A stretch of 64,000 nt of DNA from Macrolepiota albuminosa (lineage: Eukaryota; Basidiomycota; Agaricomycetes; Agaricales; Agaricaceae): contig JAMWFC010000005.1 of NCBI GenBank assembly GCA_027475525.1, positions 744,001 through 808,000 of the forward strand. Direction: 5' to 3'. The position numbers were made by a program, and so were the translations under genes. The notes under the pieces were generated by a model that had not been told where the DNA came from, made no database searches, and was given only the letters and a program-made list of their open reading frames with translations. This document shows, piece after piece, positions 21,671 to 33,921 of the stretch. Within the stretch, counting starts at the first letter, position 1, and each line of letters begins with the position of its first letter.

Positions 21671-24600
21671 TTACATTTGTAAACCATTGAGAACTTCTTG
21701 ATATACAATATTTGCAGTTGTTTTTGATGTATTTTCTTCTGATAAAATCACCTTGATACGATCTCCTGATGTGCATCGAGAAAGTGCAACATAAAGTTGG
21801 CCATGTGTAAAAACAGGTGATCGAAGGTCCAATCCAACATGCTTGACTGATTGCCCTTGAGACTTGTTAATAGTCATAGCAAAGGCCAATCGAATTGGAA
21901 ACTGTCTCCTGCGTAATGGTATGGGCAAATCCTCTTCAGAGGCATCTAGATTGATCCTTGGAATCAAAACAGTTGAACCTGCAAACTTGGCATCTCCACT
22001 GATAATACGACATCTGAGGACTCTGGTGCTGATATGAGTGACAATCATTCTTGTTCCATTGCAAAGTCCTTTGGTTGTGTCCAGATTCCTAAGGAGCATG
22101 ACAGGAACTCCAATCTTCAAAGCCAGTTTAGCCAAAGGCAAACTACTGGCTTTCAAAGAGTTGAGATATTCCACAGGATATAAGGCAAGGCCATCAGGAT
22201 TCCTGTTATCAGAGAGAACAGAATCTGCACTCTGTAAAATCCTTTCTTCCCCTGGATACCTCTCTAGAACTTCTGCATTGATCTCCTCTATATCAGAGTT
22301 CTTGCCAGAGAGAATAGTCCGGTCCAGATAATACTGATCATTTTGAGGATGACCAATATTAGGATATGTGGAAGAAATCAATCCAGTGATAGAATTGTCA
22401 TCACAGATCATCCTTTCAGGCAGTTTGACTGTTTCTCCAGGTCCTAGATTTTTCCCTGCACCAACATCCAACAACCAAGCTGCATGAGCAATATTCTCTG
22501 CAGTCTGATCCAATCTCATATTTTGGACCAAGTAATGAACTTGAATATGATCCCAAAGTCGGCCCCTTTTGAGTGAAGCAGCAATCATCTGCTGCCTAAG
22601 TCCATGTGGAACGACTGGAAGAGTTTGCCTAAAGTCCCCTCCAAAAACCACAGTGACTCCACCAAAGGAAATGTCATTATTGAAGATGTCTCTGAAGCCA
22701 CGATCGACAGAGTCAATGGCATTTTTGTGTTGCATTGGAACTTCATCCCAAATAACAACTTTGGTGCGAAGTATGAGCTGTGATAACTGGGTTCCTCTCT
22801 TGATATTGGCAATGGATGTGTCAAGAGCAGGAATGGGAATTTTGAATCTTGAATGAGCTGTCCTACCCCCTTCCAACAATAAGGCAGCAATGCCAGATGA
22901 TGCTACACATAATGCCACATCTCCATGGGAACGAACTGCAGCAGCCAGAGTATTGCAGACAAAGGTTTTGCCACATCCTCCAGCACTGTGAATGAATAGC
23001 ATCCTGCCCAAATTGTTGTTCACTGAGTTTATGACAGCATTGAAAGTCTCCAGTTGTTCCACATTGAACTTGGCCTTGTTACTCTCCACTCTTTGCTTGA
23101 GCTCCTCAACATCATAATTGGTTTCATCTTCTAAAAGCCTGTTGCCTAGAAGAATGATCAGTGTTCAAGTCAATCTTTTATGCAAATGCCAATTACCTGG
23201 AACTATATTCCAATTCTGTTGAGCCTCTGGCATGTTGGGAAAGTCTTTCAGAGTTTTCCCAAAATTCATCAAAGTGTCATTGATGAGATAAAGGCCATAG
23301 TCATAGACATCCTCATTGGTAAAGACTCGGTCCCTGTATTGCCTAGTATGTTCCAATCTGTGTCGAAGATCATCACAGATAGAATGTTTGAATTTGTCCC
23401 ATAGGGCCTCAGGAGTGGCAGGAGCACAGTGGAATAGAATAGTGCAAAACAGCTGCCTGAGAGCTGATCCTAGTTGGATTGGAGCAGCTTCAGTGAGACA
23501 CTGTCTCCATTCTGCATCATCCTCCAAAAGACCTAGAGCCTTGCAAGCTTCCTGATAAGTTGGATAGGTATAGCCATTGACTGTCCTGAGATCAGCCCAT
23601 GAAGTTGCATTGGTTACAACAGTCAAGAGCATCCTGAGATAGAACCTTTCTCCCTGTCTTGGTGAAGCAAAATACATCCTTCCAATTGCTGTCCCTCTCT
23701 GCCTCTCCTTCCAACTCCGTTTAGATGCTTCATAAACAAACTTGGTTGGAAAGTTCTGATAAGTGGTGTTATTATTGGAAAACCTGGTATTGGCTTCAAA
23801 CCAAGCTGTGAGTGCAGTCTTGTCTGCATTAGGTCTAGCAGCCACCACCTGTATTGGTTCATCATCTGGAAAATAGACTTCATGCTGGTTTTCCAAGTGC
23901 ACAGGCAATCTGTACACTGAAGGATATTCAGCATGCATGTTGAATTCAAAGATGTGCCAGCAAGCCTCAGGAGCAGAAATGTATCTGGCATCCAAGTGTT
24001 CCTTGATTTCATCCCTCTCCTCCCTAGCAATCTCCAAAGTTGTCCTATCATGGCCCTTGTAGATGTACTTGTGAATGTATTTGATTGCATCCACTGAAGC
24101 ACAGACTTCCACATTGATATGACATTGGAATTTGGCTGAGAGATATGGATTGTATGGGACAACATTACGATTGTCATAACGACGACCATGCTTTTCAAAA
24201 AAGCGGCCATTGTTAGGTCTGGCATATTGGGGATAGCCATCATCACCATACTGTGTAGCTTCTTGAAATTCCTTGGGATATCTCTTGGAACATTTGCCAT
24301 CTACCATGCACTTGGCATTGGGAAAATCTGCTCCACATGGACCATGAACCATATTGGTAGTAACAACCTAATAACAAAGGTCAGTTACTGCATTGATAAT
24401 TCAAGCAAAGCCAATACCTGATACAATTGAGGCTGAGTCACTGGATCAGGAATTTGAGCAGAAACAATAGTGTCCACATGAGCTGCATCTTTGATCTTGT
24501 CATGATGATGGAAAAAGATCAAGATATGTATATGTGGAAGTCCCCTCTTTTGAAATTCAATGGTATGGACAGATGCCACACATTTTCCAAATAGACCATC

Positions 24601-27600
24601 TTTTATGTCCTTCAAAAGAGCATTCTTCTTGAGTTCAAATACTCTGGCAACAATATCTGGACGGTCAGAAGCTGTTTGCCTCTTTCCATTAACCATAGGT
24701 TCTTTCAACAGAGCCTCTTCAATTTCTGGCCACTTTGGATTGGCAGTCATGGTGATGAAGAGATCTGGTTTATGGAAATGTCTGCAAATAGCCATAGAGT
24801 CCTGGAATAGTTGCTGCATATGTCGTTCACTTCCAACATGAGAAGAGGGGAGGACCACACGTCGACTTTGCCTGCGTAAGTCTTCATCTCCAATAGCCGC
24901 ATCAACCACTCCTTGATAGACTTCAGCCCTAATCTTTCTTTGATTGTGTCTAACCCAATTAAGTTTTGTTTGTTCGATTGAAGCCCATGCATCGACAACA
25001 TATTGTTGAAACAATCGACCACTCCAAAGCAAAGCGGCATTAGCTTCTAAAGATCTCTGCTGAAGTCGGTATGCATAGTAAGCAGTTTCAGTGATATTTT
25101 GTGTTCTGCGTTGCCCTCGTGGTCCCAGCTGAGAAGGAATGTTTAAATGAAATCCATGTTCTCCAGTTGGAAATATGATCGTGTAGTGCAGAGGAGTATA
25201 AAAAGGGTGTAAATGGCTGATTCGCTTCAATTGACCTCCATGCAAATGCAGGACTATGTCACGGTGATCTGATCGTTCTTCAGAACCATCTCCTGGTATA
25301 ATTGCAGCAACTCCTTCCTGTTCATTAGGGTTGTTATAGCATCGATGGTCTCCAAAGTCAGCCCTAAGTTGAACAAAAAGCCTTTGTGGTTGGCCTTCAG
25401 GAACTTCTGTCATAATCTGCTTTGCAAGCTTGTATAAGCCAATAAAGGGATTGACTCTATGAAGCATATCCTGCAAAGAGGCCATTATCTGAGGATCCAA
25501 TCTAGGATTGCTTCCCTGACGAAAAGCCAATTGTTGATTGTGATCGTAGAAGTAGAGTTGTGCATACACAGGATGATCACCTTCAGTTGGAAGCAAAGCA
25601 CCTGTCAGATGATGGAGCTCTCCATTAATCCTAAAGCTGTATGGTCCAGGAGCATTGGTAATTGCCTGGTCAATTTTGACTCCCAGAGATGTAAATGCAA
25701 AGGCTGCATTGTATTGGCGAATAGATGCTTTAAAAGCATCAGAAAGAGGATGGTGACCTTGGAGTAAGCCAAGCAGTTCTGGTGGAGCGTCTGCAAGTCT
25801 GGGCAAATCAATCTGGCCTTGTAGACAGCACATGCCAAATTTTGTATGATGTCTAGTAGAACTGGTGAGCTTTTCAGCATCCCAGTGTAGAGCCTGACAG
25901 TGTGGACATATGACATCCATAAGACCAAGATAATGTGCTGAGAGTTCATCTATATAAGGCTGTCTTCCTCTTGGAAGAGCATTGATGCCTTGAATATGAT
26001 CAACCCTTTGTAGGATGGGAGGTGCTGGTAGATTTTGCACAGGTGGATCCACATATTCTAAGTCCTCCTCTATATTCTCAGCAGGATCATTATTAGGCTG
26101 TCTTCCTCTTGGAAGAGCATTTATAGGTTGTTGTAGAATGGGAGGATGAAGAGGAGGTTCCAGTTGCTCTGCTGCTAGATTTGGCTGTCTCCTATTGTCA
26201 ACAGGATCATCCAGATCTTGAGCATCTAGATTGTCAAAGTCCTCCTCCAAATCAGCTGCATGTTCTTGTTCCCAGCCTTCTAAGATCCTTTGAGCCCTAG
26301 CCTCATTCAAAGGCCTATATTCAGGATTGAGATCTACATCCTGTTAATCTTTCTTAGTCAATGCAACATCTGAAAGTTATCTTTCTCTCACCTCTGGCTG
26401 GTGTAATATCTGTAGTTGTCTTCCTTGCTCTCTGAGCTGTTGTTGCTCATGCAATACTGCTAATGCCTGTTGTTGCCTTTGCCACTCCTGTTGCCTCTCC
26501 TCCTCTTCAGCTATAGCAATATGTCTGAGCCTTTGCTGCTCTTGCAATACTGCTAGTGCCTGCTGTTGTCTATCCTGCTCCTCAGCTGCAGCAATATGCC
26601 TCAACCTTTGTTGGTCTTGCAATGCTGCTAATGCTTGTGCTTGTATAGGAGCAACCTGCTGGTTAATTTCTCTCTCTCTATTCCCAAGTATAGGTGGCAG
26701 TGGTAGTGGTAAAGCAGGCCCATATAAAGCAGGCATTCTAGGTATAGGATTCTGCAAAGGAGCATCCCAACCTTCAGGCAAATGAGTTTCAGGTATACTC
26801 ATAACAGTTCCACCAACTACAGGCTGATTGACTGATCCCACTCTATTATCTCTTCCATGCACAGCAGCTGGTAGAGGTGCTACTATTGAAGGCACATAAG
26901 GAGCTCTATGTGCAGCAAGAGGTAGAGGTGGTATCATTCTAGGAATAGGATTTTGCAAAGGAGCATTCCATCCTTCAGGTAAATGAGTTTCAGGAATAGC
27001 CCTAGCAAATAGATCCTCAGCAACAGTTGGTGGTCCAATAGGCCTCCTCAAAGAGCTAGAAGCACTTCCAATTCTCATATCCCCAGTTCTCATATCCCTA
27101 GTTCCCATATTCCCAGTTCTCATATCCCCAGTTCCCATATCCCCAGTTCTCATATCCCCAGTTCCCATATCCCCAGTTCCATAATGAAGTGGTATAACCA
27201 CTGAAGTAGATCTTCTACTTCTATTTGCCCGACGCTCATCAGGATCAGTCATTTGTAACTGTTGTAGCCTGCTTTGAATCCTAGCCTGCTGTCTTTGACC
27301 TTCAGGAGTACTGGGTTCATTATGAGGATGAGTAGTTGAAGATTGCCTGAAAGAATAATATTTTAGGCATTTTCATAGCTTAAAACCATTGAAAGACACT
27401 TACATGATGAGTATATCAATAGCCCAAAGTTGTCCAAGTGTTACTATAAGCTGAATTGAATTTTTCTTGATTTTATTTAATTTTTTTAAGCATTTATAAA
27501 GCCCAAAAACAATAAATGTCACTTACTACAATAGCCCAAACTTTCACTATAAGCTGAATTGAATTTTTCCTGATTTTTCTGTGATTTTTTCGAATTTTTT

Positions 27601-28059
27601 AAGCATTTTCTAAGCCCAAATACATCAAAAATCACTTACAATGATCAATCAATAGCTGAAAGTTGTCGAGCTATTGAATGTTTGTTAAGAATCATCAATC
27701 AATCAATCAATCATTACTTACTTTGTAGTTGAGTTTGAAAATTTCGCTATAAGAATGTTTGTTAATGGTCATCAATCAATCAATCAGTCAATACTTACTT
27801 TGTAATCAAGTTTCGAAGTTGTAGCTAAATTGATCATTTATTAATATCAATCAATCAATCAATCAATCAATACTTACTTTGTAATCGAGTTTCGAAGTTT
27901 TGCTAGAAGAATGGTTATTAATATTTGTACATCAATCAATTAATCAACACTTACTTTGTAGTGTAGTTTACTCACTACAACGTTGAAACCGTGGAAAAAT
28001 TGGTGCTGTTTGGGTAAAGAACACGCGAGGCGTGAAAACTGGTGTCCACTAAATCGCAT
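21671..28059 (-). CDS. Helitron RepHel: HUH replication initiator fused to PIF1-type helicase
   Basis: The large exons are 27346-26392, 26340-24418, 24367-23197 and 23145-21671. They are joined by 50-51 bp GT-AG introns that keep frame. Upstream, seven small exons (28059-27955, 27902-27878, 27824-27799, 27746-27722, 27670-27640, 27546-27527, 27443-27404) also join in frame. This totals 5796 nt with one internal TGA in the 27670-27640 exon; initiation may instead use an ATG split by the last small intron. Order: Gln-rich N-terminus with a GTGDM/RTGDM repeat; zinc-finger-like CPHCQALHW...GMCC; Helitron-like N domain; HUH motif PHIHIL (about 24523-24540); Tyr motif YIHKYIYKGH (about 24055-24090); PIF1 helicase with Walker A GGCGKT (about 22960-22990), Walker B IWDE, GDFRQTLP, INKSQGQS and VALSRC. 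All catalytic motifs are intact, so the enzyme could nick, join and unwind DNA for rolling-circle transposition. Confidence 0.9.
27347..27970 (-). repeat. Tandem mini-exon/intron modules
   Basis: Between 27722 and 27955 the sequence repeats about every 77-79 bp on the minus strand. Each unit is a TAG acceptor, 25-26 nt of exon (consensus near CNAAANTTCNAAACTNNATTACAAA), then GTAAGTA and a TGAT-rich intron. Three further diverged units reach 27404. The copies are clearly diverged, unlike the 77-bp duplications elsewhere. Confidence 0.65.
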
Positions 28060-28416
28060 TTGGGCCTCGGCCACATCCACAGACTCCGGACACCTTCCAC
28101 ATGTGTCCGAGAGATAGCATACAATGAAATATTTAATATACACATTTTTTATTACTTAAATAATAACTAATATACTGTTTCTTTTTCCAACTGACCAAAA
28201 AAAAGAGACAAAAAAGGAAGTATTTGTCAGCCTTAGTCAGAAACTGTCAAAACTGACTAAGCACATCATTTCCCAGGCGTCGTCGCATTATATAGAGATG
28301 GTTGCAAAAGACTTCTACAGAAATCATGAGATCGATGGTGATAATGTCAATTGAATTAGGTTACTAGTATACTAAGGGGTATTTTTCAACTTTATTTATA
28401 AAAATAGCAATTGCAG

Positions 28417-29060
28417 AAAAGGTAATGGACGTACTTAATAGTCTGAGAAGTTCATGCCATATGTTCAGTCCTGAGTTAGAAGAAGGTAATGGACATACTG
28501 AATAGTCTGAGAAGTTTACGTCACTTGATTAGCCTTGAGTTAGAATATAGATAGAAGAGGTAATGGACGTACTGAATAATTTGAGAAGGTTATGTCACTT
28601 TGTCAGCTTTGAGTTGGGCTGTGCAGGTAATGTTGAGAATCGGATGGATCGGACAATGACTTTTTGGTCTGAATTCGAAAAGGTTGAGAAATAAGCGCTT
28701 AGCACTTGGTGTGTTTATTCAAAGAGGTGGTACTGCAAAAGACGTTGGTGGATGGAAGGGCGTTGGATTTACAAAGTGGATTGATGAGTCTTTGTTGCGT
28801 GATTTGTTGAAGGCATTTGTGGATTCAAGTTGGTGGTTGTTTGTTGGAGGCACATCATCAAAAAATAGTCATTGCGTGATTTGTTGAAGGCATTTGTGGA
28901 TTCAAGTTGGTGGTTGTTTGTTGGAGGCACATCATCAAAAAATAGTCATTGCGCAGAAGAGGTAATTGGACATACTAATAGTCTGAGTGTGTGATCTGAG
29001 ATGTACCACCTGGTCAATCTTGAGATGGGCTGTGCAGGTAATATTGAATTAGATAATGAC
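28417..29060 (+). repeat. Degenerate tandem repeat, about four units
   Basis: Units share GGTAATGGACRTACTGAATAG, TCTGAGAAG and TTGAGTTRG, and start near 28421, 28485, 28559 and 28958. The last two are each followed by GGGCTGTGCAGGTAAT. Spacing is 64-74 bp for the first three. Confidence 0.6.
28795..28948. repeat. 77-bp direct duplication 13
   Basis: Copies start at 28795 and 28872 (period 77). Confidence 0.9.
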
Positions 29061-30055
29061 TTTTGGTTCGAATCCAAAAATTGTGTTGAGAATGAGTACT
29101 CAACCATGTTTATTTTGCTGTTGGCATGGCACTCTCATTAATATTATTAAATAAAGATCTCTAGTGTTAAGAAAGTGTCATACTTTGCTGCTAGTATAAA
29201 TGAGTCAAATTGATTTCAAAAATTCATCTTTTGTTAGGTAATTTGTTAAAGAATGCATGTACAGTGTGCATATGGCAGTGCAGTGGTTGTGAATTTACGT
29301 TCTATTCTGAAACTATGACGAGTAGACATGACTGGCAGCTCTGATAAGGACGACGAAATGTCATGATATTTGTCAGAACTTGGTATGTTTTACTAGTCCT
29401 TCTCGTTGAATGATGAATATACTTACTGAAAGATAAGTTAATTGATATATTCCTATTCCTAATAAGCGATAACATAGCACATATCTTAGTTAAAGCTTAA
29501 AAAGCTTAAGCTTAAATATTTAAACACGTGGCTTCAAAAATTGAAGACATTTTCTGACATGCAAGGAATAACCTCGATCTACAATCTATCTATGCTATAT
29601 CTCGGAACCATGACCCAACATATCAATGAATAATTTTATGTTTAGCTCAATATTTCCAAGCTCTTGGGCACAAGCATCCTATGTGGATAAGAGTAGCCAA
29701 AAGTAATGGATCTCAGCTTTTTCGACGATAAATCGTTGCAATGTGTTTGAAGATTGTCAAATGGAATGTAAGACTTTGTGTATGGGCAAACAGCTGAGTG
29801 AGAAGAAACAAGTCTTACTCCTAAAATTATAATACTTGATTTTTTTCTCATTTGAAAGATTAGACAATGTTGTGAGGGTCTTCTGTGCGAAGTTTTCAAT
29901 CCTGTTTTTGCATGTAACTGTGTTTTTCTTTTATTTCATTCAAAGTGAATATATTCAATTGCATTCAACAATTACATACACTTCATTCAGACCGCAATTC
30001 GAAGAATATATAGAGTTCTCAGCATGTACTTTAAAAAGCAACTTATAGTAGCATA

Positions 30056-31215
30056 CTAATTCAATTCATCTTGGTACTGCGCCTCCCTTTGAAAGTCTTC
30101 ATTCTCATCGAAATCTGCCTCACTAGTCAATTTTGTACGCTTTGTAGGTCGAAGTGGAAAATCTTCATCAATATCAATATGACGCTTCCGAACTCCTCGA
30201 GATACTGCAGATTCAAGATTGCGAGACTGATTAGCTAGCTCATTTTCCAATAACTGATAGTAAAAGTTTTAGTTTATAGCACTTAAACTCTACTCGATGG
30301 GGTCTCACCGTAGTTCCATGTTTAGCGACAAGAAGTAACTTATCTAGATGAATTAATGGTGCATTCTTTCACCCAATCTTGACGGTGCAAAAACTGATAC
30401 TTGCTTCAACAAGTTGCCTGATGCGAAAAACTCCAGGATAAGCAATCTGCTTGTACGTCTGCCTATAAAACTGATACTTGCTTCAACAAGTTGCCTGATG
30501 CGAAAAACTCCAGGATAAGCAATCTGCTTGTACGTCTGCCTATAAAGACTGCTTTATTTTTCAATTAATCGATCAATAAAAGCAAACTTACCTGCTTTTA
30601 TGGTTAGGAACTAGTTTGTAAAAGACAATAATATTGTCATCAGTATGTACATATCTACCAGTCTGAAGTAGACCAGTAAGAATGCCGTGATCGTCTACCG
30701 CCTCAGGAAGTGCTATTTCAGTGAGCAAATGACTCTGCCCTTTTGGTGTATAAATCCTTGTCCTTGGGCAAATAGCATGTGTCCCCGGAAGAACTTGATA
30801 AGGTTTATACGCATTCATATCACCTTCGGCAAACGTTCCATCGAAATAAGAGAAAATAAGATCTAGTGCTGCTAAATCGTCATCAAAGTAATTGCAATTG
30901 TATGGTGCGATAATGGTAACAAAGTAATTTAATGAATTGGATTCGTTTTGGCAAACACTAAATAATAGCTTGAATAAGTTAAAATTGAATAATAACAGCA
31001 AATATAGCAACAGACCAATAATTGTTTAGAAGAGGAGGAAGCCTGAACTCTAGAATAAAGCCAGAAAAATCAAGCAAAACTTCCGAATCCGTTCCACAAT
31101 AAACAAGATATTTAAAGCCACCAGTGACAGACTTGACTTCAAATGCCTCTTCAATTTTCTGCATTGTATCATAGTATGCAAGTTGGCGACAAAGGGAGGC
31201 ACCTGCGAGTCGCAA
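30056..31215 (-). pseudogene. Spliced gene of unknown function, one nonsense codon
   Basis: Coding pieces on the minus strand: about 31215-31035 (LVYCGTDSEVLLDFSGFILEFRLPPLL), 30952-30592 (YNCNYFDDDLAALDLIFSYFDGTF, then LPEAVDDHGILTGLLQTGRYVHTDDNIIVFYKLV, ending at GTAAGT), a piece of the duplicated 30390-30543 stretch (AYPGVFRIRQLVEASISF), and 30250-30056 (ENELANQSRNLESAVSRG, a KRHIDIDEDFPLRPTKRTK basic patch, acidic end). The last junction (GTGAGA to CAG) keeps frame. A TGA after VKIG probably replaces Trp. The basic patch could be a nuclear localisation signal. It is divergent to the gene at 32677. I do not recognise the family. Confidence 0.5.
30390..30543. repeat. 77-bp direct duplication 14
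   Basis: Copies start at 30390 and 30467 (period 77), inside the minus-strand gene. Confidence 0.9.
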
Positions 31216-31892
31216 GTTCGCAAAAGAAGTTGCTTGATTGACTATAATGAATACAAAACATCATCAGAATAATGAGAAATCACATGTGTATTTTGACTTT
31301 CCTGCATCTTCGCAATTCAAAATTTCAATCCTCTTATCCATGGAAAGTTGCGACAGTGATTGCATTTGATGGTTGTCCATTTCGAACATCTGAATGAAAC
31401 TATATAAATATGGCATCGGCAAACTTGCAGTAAAGCGTGTTGTCCTCTATGATGATTATATAAGAATAAGTGTCTTACCATTTAAAAACTGATACACCAC
31501 GGTGAAGTTGCCTCTTGCATCGATTACACTATTATAGAGTACACATTTGTGATCCCATGATACAACTTCTAATTGATGTTGATAGATTTTAACAGGTAAA
31601 GTGACGTTGCACCAATGATAAGCGCTACCAAAGATGCTATTGATGATCCTGTGATGCTACTTCTAATTCTATTCTATACTTCTAATTCTAATTTGATATA
31701 AAATGACGTTGCAAACACCACCGAAGATACTTTTGATGATCTTCTGATGCTGCTTCTGACAGAAATAGGTCTCATTGCTTGCTAACATAAAACTTGAAAC
31801 TTGCTAAAAATTACCAGACTGCTTTTGATAGAAATAGGCCACATTGCTTGTTAACACGTTGAAACTTACTAAAAATTACCTGATCTTAGCAA

Positions 31893-32046
31893 ACCAATGT
31901 TGAAAGCAAAATAAACAACTTCTAATCAACACAAGTGTGAAAATAATTTCTAATTCTAGTTAAATTAAAACCAATGTTGAAAGCAAAATAAACGACTTCT
32001 AATCAACACAAGTGTGAAAATAATTTCTAATTCTAGTTAAATTAAC
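31893..32046. repeat. 77-bp direct duplication 15
   Basis: Copies start at 31893 and 31970 (period 77), with one A/G mismatch between copies. Confidence 0.85.
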
Positions 32047-32363
32047 GTGCTTAAAAATGATCGGCGACTCCACTGTTTTTGTTATTGCTCTAAATATGGT
32101 AAGTGTGAAAACGCTTTTTGAGGATAACAAATATGCTTTAAAACAATCAGGTTGAAAAGAACCTCCCTTTATACCTTTGCCTTCAGTTTTTCTCATAGCG
32201 TCAACCAAATGGCCCGACTTTCAGCCAAGTACGTTACTTTACTTTCATTGTCAATATTAGTGTTTGATTCTAACGAGTAACGGTACAGGAAACGACAAAT
32301 AAGATCTGAATCAGACACCGAAGCTACCATGTTAGAGCAGAAAACAAAGAAGAAGTACAAGCA

Positions 32364-32517
32364 AATGACTTCCAATGAAGCTAACATGCAAGAAGATATT
32401 AATAAGTCGGACTCGAAGTTTGTTTTCAATCGTACCCCTTAATGACTTCCAATGAAGCTAACATGCAAGAAGATATTAATAAGTCGGACTCGAAGTTTGT
32501 TTTCAATCGTACCCCTT
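32364..32517. repeat. 77-bp direct duplication 16
   Basis: Copies start at 32364 and 32441 (period 77). Confidence 0.9.
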
Positions 32518-32676
32518 TTCTTGATATGATAAGGCTTATTGATATTGTAGGGAAGAGACAGACAAAAGCGGTTTGAGTTATATTCTTGATAAAGGAAAAA
32601 ATATTGCCAGTGCCAGCAATCAGTACGTGTTGAATATTTTGCAACCACCGCAATTAATTGAACTATAATCTATAGA

Positions 32677-33921
32677 ATGCTACATGCTAAAGATGTTGTA
32701 TCTGAACTACCTTACGCTGAATTCATAAACGATTCGACTTCACAAAATATGTAAGTCAAAATATTTGGATCACTTCACTTTATCAGCTGACTTTTTTTAT
32801 ATATTACTCTAGGCAAGATGCCAAGTCCGACGACACACAACCTATCGTTCTAGAAGCAATCAATTATACATGCTATGACACCAAAACTTCCCAAGTATCC
32901 GAAGAGGCTGTTGTCAATCTCGAATACTCCTTTCCTAGTGTTATACATGCTATGACACCAAAACTTCCCAAGTATCCGAAGAGGCTGTTGTCAATCTCGA
33001 ATACTCCTTTCCTAGTATAGCAAGTCGTCTTATAGAATTGGACGTTCGTGTACCTAAATCAAGTAGCGTTCAAGTCGTCAATCTCGTGGCTGCTAATCCT
33101 CAAGACTTCCAACAAGGATTTGTCTTCCAACGAAAAAGATCTTTTACAGCCAAGCGAAATTTTTCCGTCTTTTATCTTGTTGGAATGATCATGTTTAGCC
33201 ATCTGGTTGACGAAGGAGACCCACATTATATATCAGTTGCTTTTTCAGATCGCACGTTTCCTCGTGCAATGGCCTTTATTGGAGCGGTTTCCAACAAGGA
33301 GAATTTGTCAGTAATCACGCAACAGGATGGCGTCTTCCTTACAACAATGCTCACAAGAAAGAGCACGAGTCGTTCAGGTATACAGTATAATTAACGACCA
33401 TCACTTAATATAGAAAGCTAACGACTCTTTAGACAAACCGGGTTCATCCACAAGACTAGCTCCTGCTTCTCCAACAAAGAAGGGTAATCGCAGCCACACC
33501 AAGTTATCTTGGTCTGATGCAGTAAGACCATATGGAGATTCAGGTAAGCCATAAAATTCACTCACTTTTTTCTATTATGGCTTATTATAATTAAATAATG
33601 ATTCTAGTACCAGTTTATGATGGGCGACACCAAAAATTCAACCTTGAAAAATATCAGTCATTGCCTCATGCATACGTTGATGTGGCAAACTGGTCCACTG
33701 TTATTGCTACATTCACAGTCAGCGTCTACAAGGGCCGCTTTGGAGACATGACTTCATTCAACATCCAAGACATTATTTTGCTTGCTGACCCTGAAGAAGC
33801 TGATCGTTGTGCTGCTACAGTACGTTCGCTGCCGATGTGGATTAAAGACATGGTTGATCTGCCAATAGATGATGAATATGTTGAAATTGAAGAAGTAAAA
33901 GACGAAGCAGACTTCGTATAA
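32677..33921 (+). CDS. Spliced gene of unknown function, possible nucleic-acid-binding fold
   Basis: Exons are 32677-32750, 32813-33377, 33433-33543 and 33608-33921, with GTAAGT or GTATAC donors and TAG acceptors. As given, exon 2 is out of frame because of duplication 17. With 77 bp removed the CDS is 987 nt, 328 codons plus stop, with no internal stop. Residues ~75-180 give a mixed alpha/beta pattern (VRVPKSSSVQVVNLVAANPQDF, MIMFSHLVDEGDPHYISVAFSDRTFP). A Ser/Lys-rich linker (PTKKGNRSHTK) follows, then a C-terminal block with WSTVIATFTVSVYKGRF and SFNIQDIILLADPEE before an acidic tail. The alternating strands in that last block resemble an OB-fold single-stranded-DNA-binding module, but this is only a visual impression. 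Divergent partner at 30056-31215. Confidence 0.55.
32864..33017. repeat. 77-bp direct duplication 17
   Basis: Copies start at 32864 and 32941 (period 77, 76 of 77 identical). It interrupts exon 2 of the gene at 32677. Confidence 0.9.

Larger units (their letters stand above)
21032..28140 (-). mobile_element. Autonomous Helitron, nearly complete
   Basis: A rolling-circle transposon on the minus strand. It carries a single spliced RepHel gene (21671-28059). Downstream of that gene's stop come hairpin-bearing minisatellite units and two strong hairpins (21032-21092), as expected near a Helitron 3' end. The exact ends are not determined: Helitrons have no target-site duplication, and the terminal CTRR and 5' TC could not be fixed. 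A 7-bp-stem hairpin (CGGACAC/GTGTCCG, about 28087-28109) lies near the 5' side. Confidence 0.85.
28141..30055. other. Intergenic DNA with degenerate repeats
   Basis: No gene supported. It contains a degenerate tandem repeat (listed), duplication 13, and near 29520-29610 a segment resembling the end of the 13.9-15.0 kb minisatellite and its flank (GAAGACATTTT, AACCTCGATCTA, ATCTCGGAA). Confidence 0.5.
31216..32676. other. Divergent intergenic region
   Basis: It lies between the minus gene ending at 30056 and the plus gene starting at 32677. More 5' exons of the minus gene may lie at 31216-31500. Phrases such as GATGATCYTSTGATGCT and TTGCTAAAAATTACC recur between 31600 and 31890, an old local repeat. 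Duplications 15 and 16 lie here. Confidence 0.45.

Noticed and set aside
27722..27955. Mini-exon modules as further 77-bp assembly artefacts
   Set aside because: Spacing varies (77, 79, 77, 82, 113, 123) and the copies are strongly diverged, unlike the near-identical artefact copies.
28684..28887. 67-codon plus-strand ORF
   Set aside because: It is Trp/Gly-rich, unrelated to anything recognisable, and partly made of a 77-bp artefact copy.
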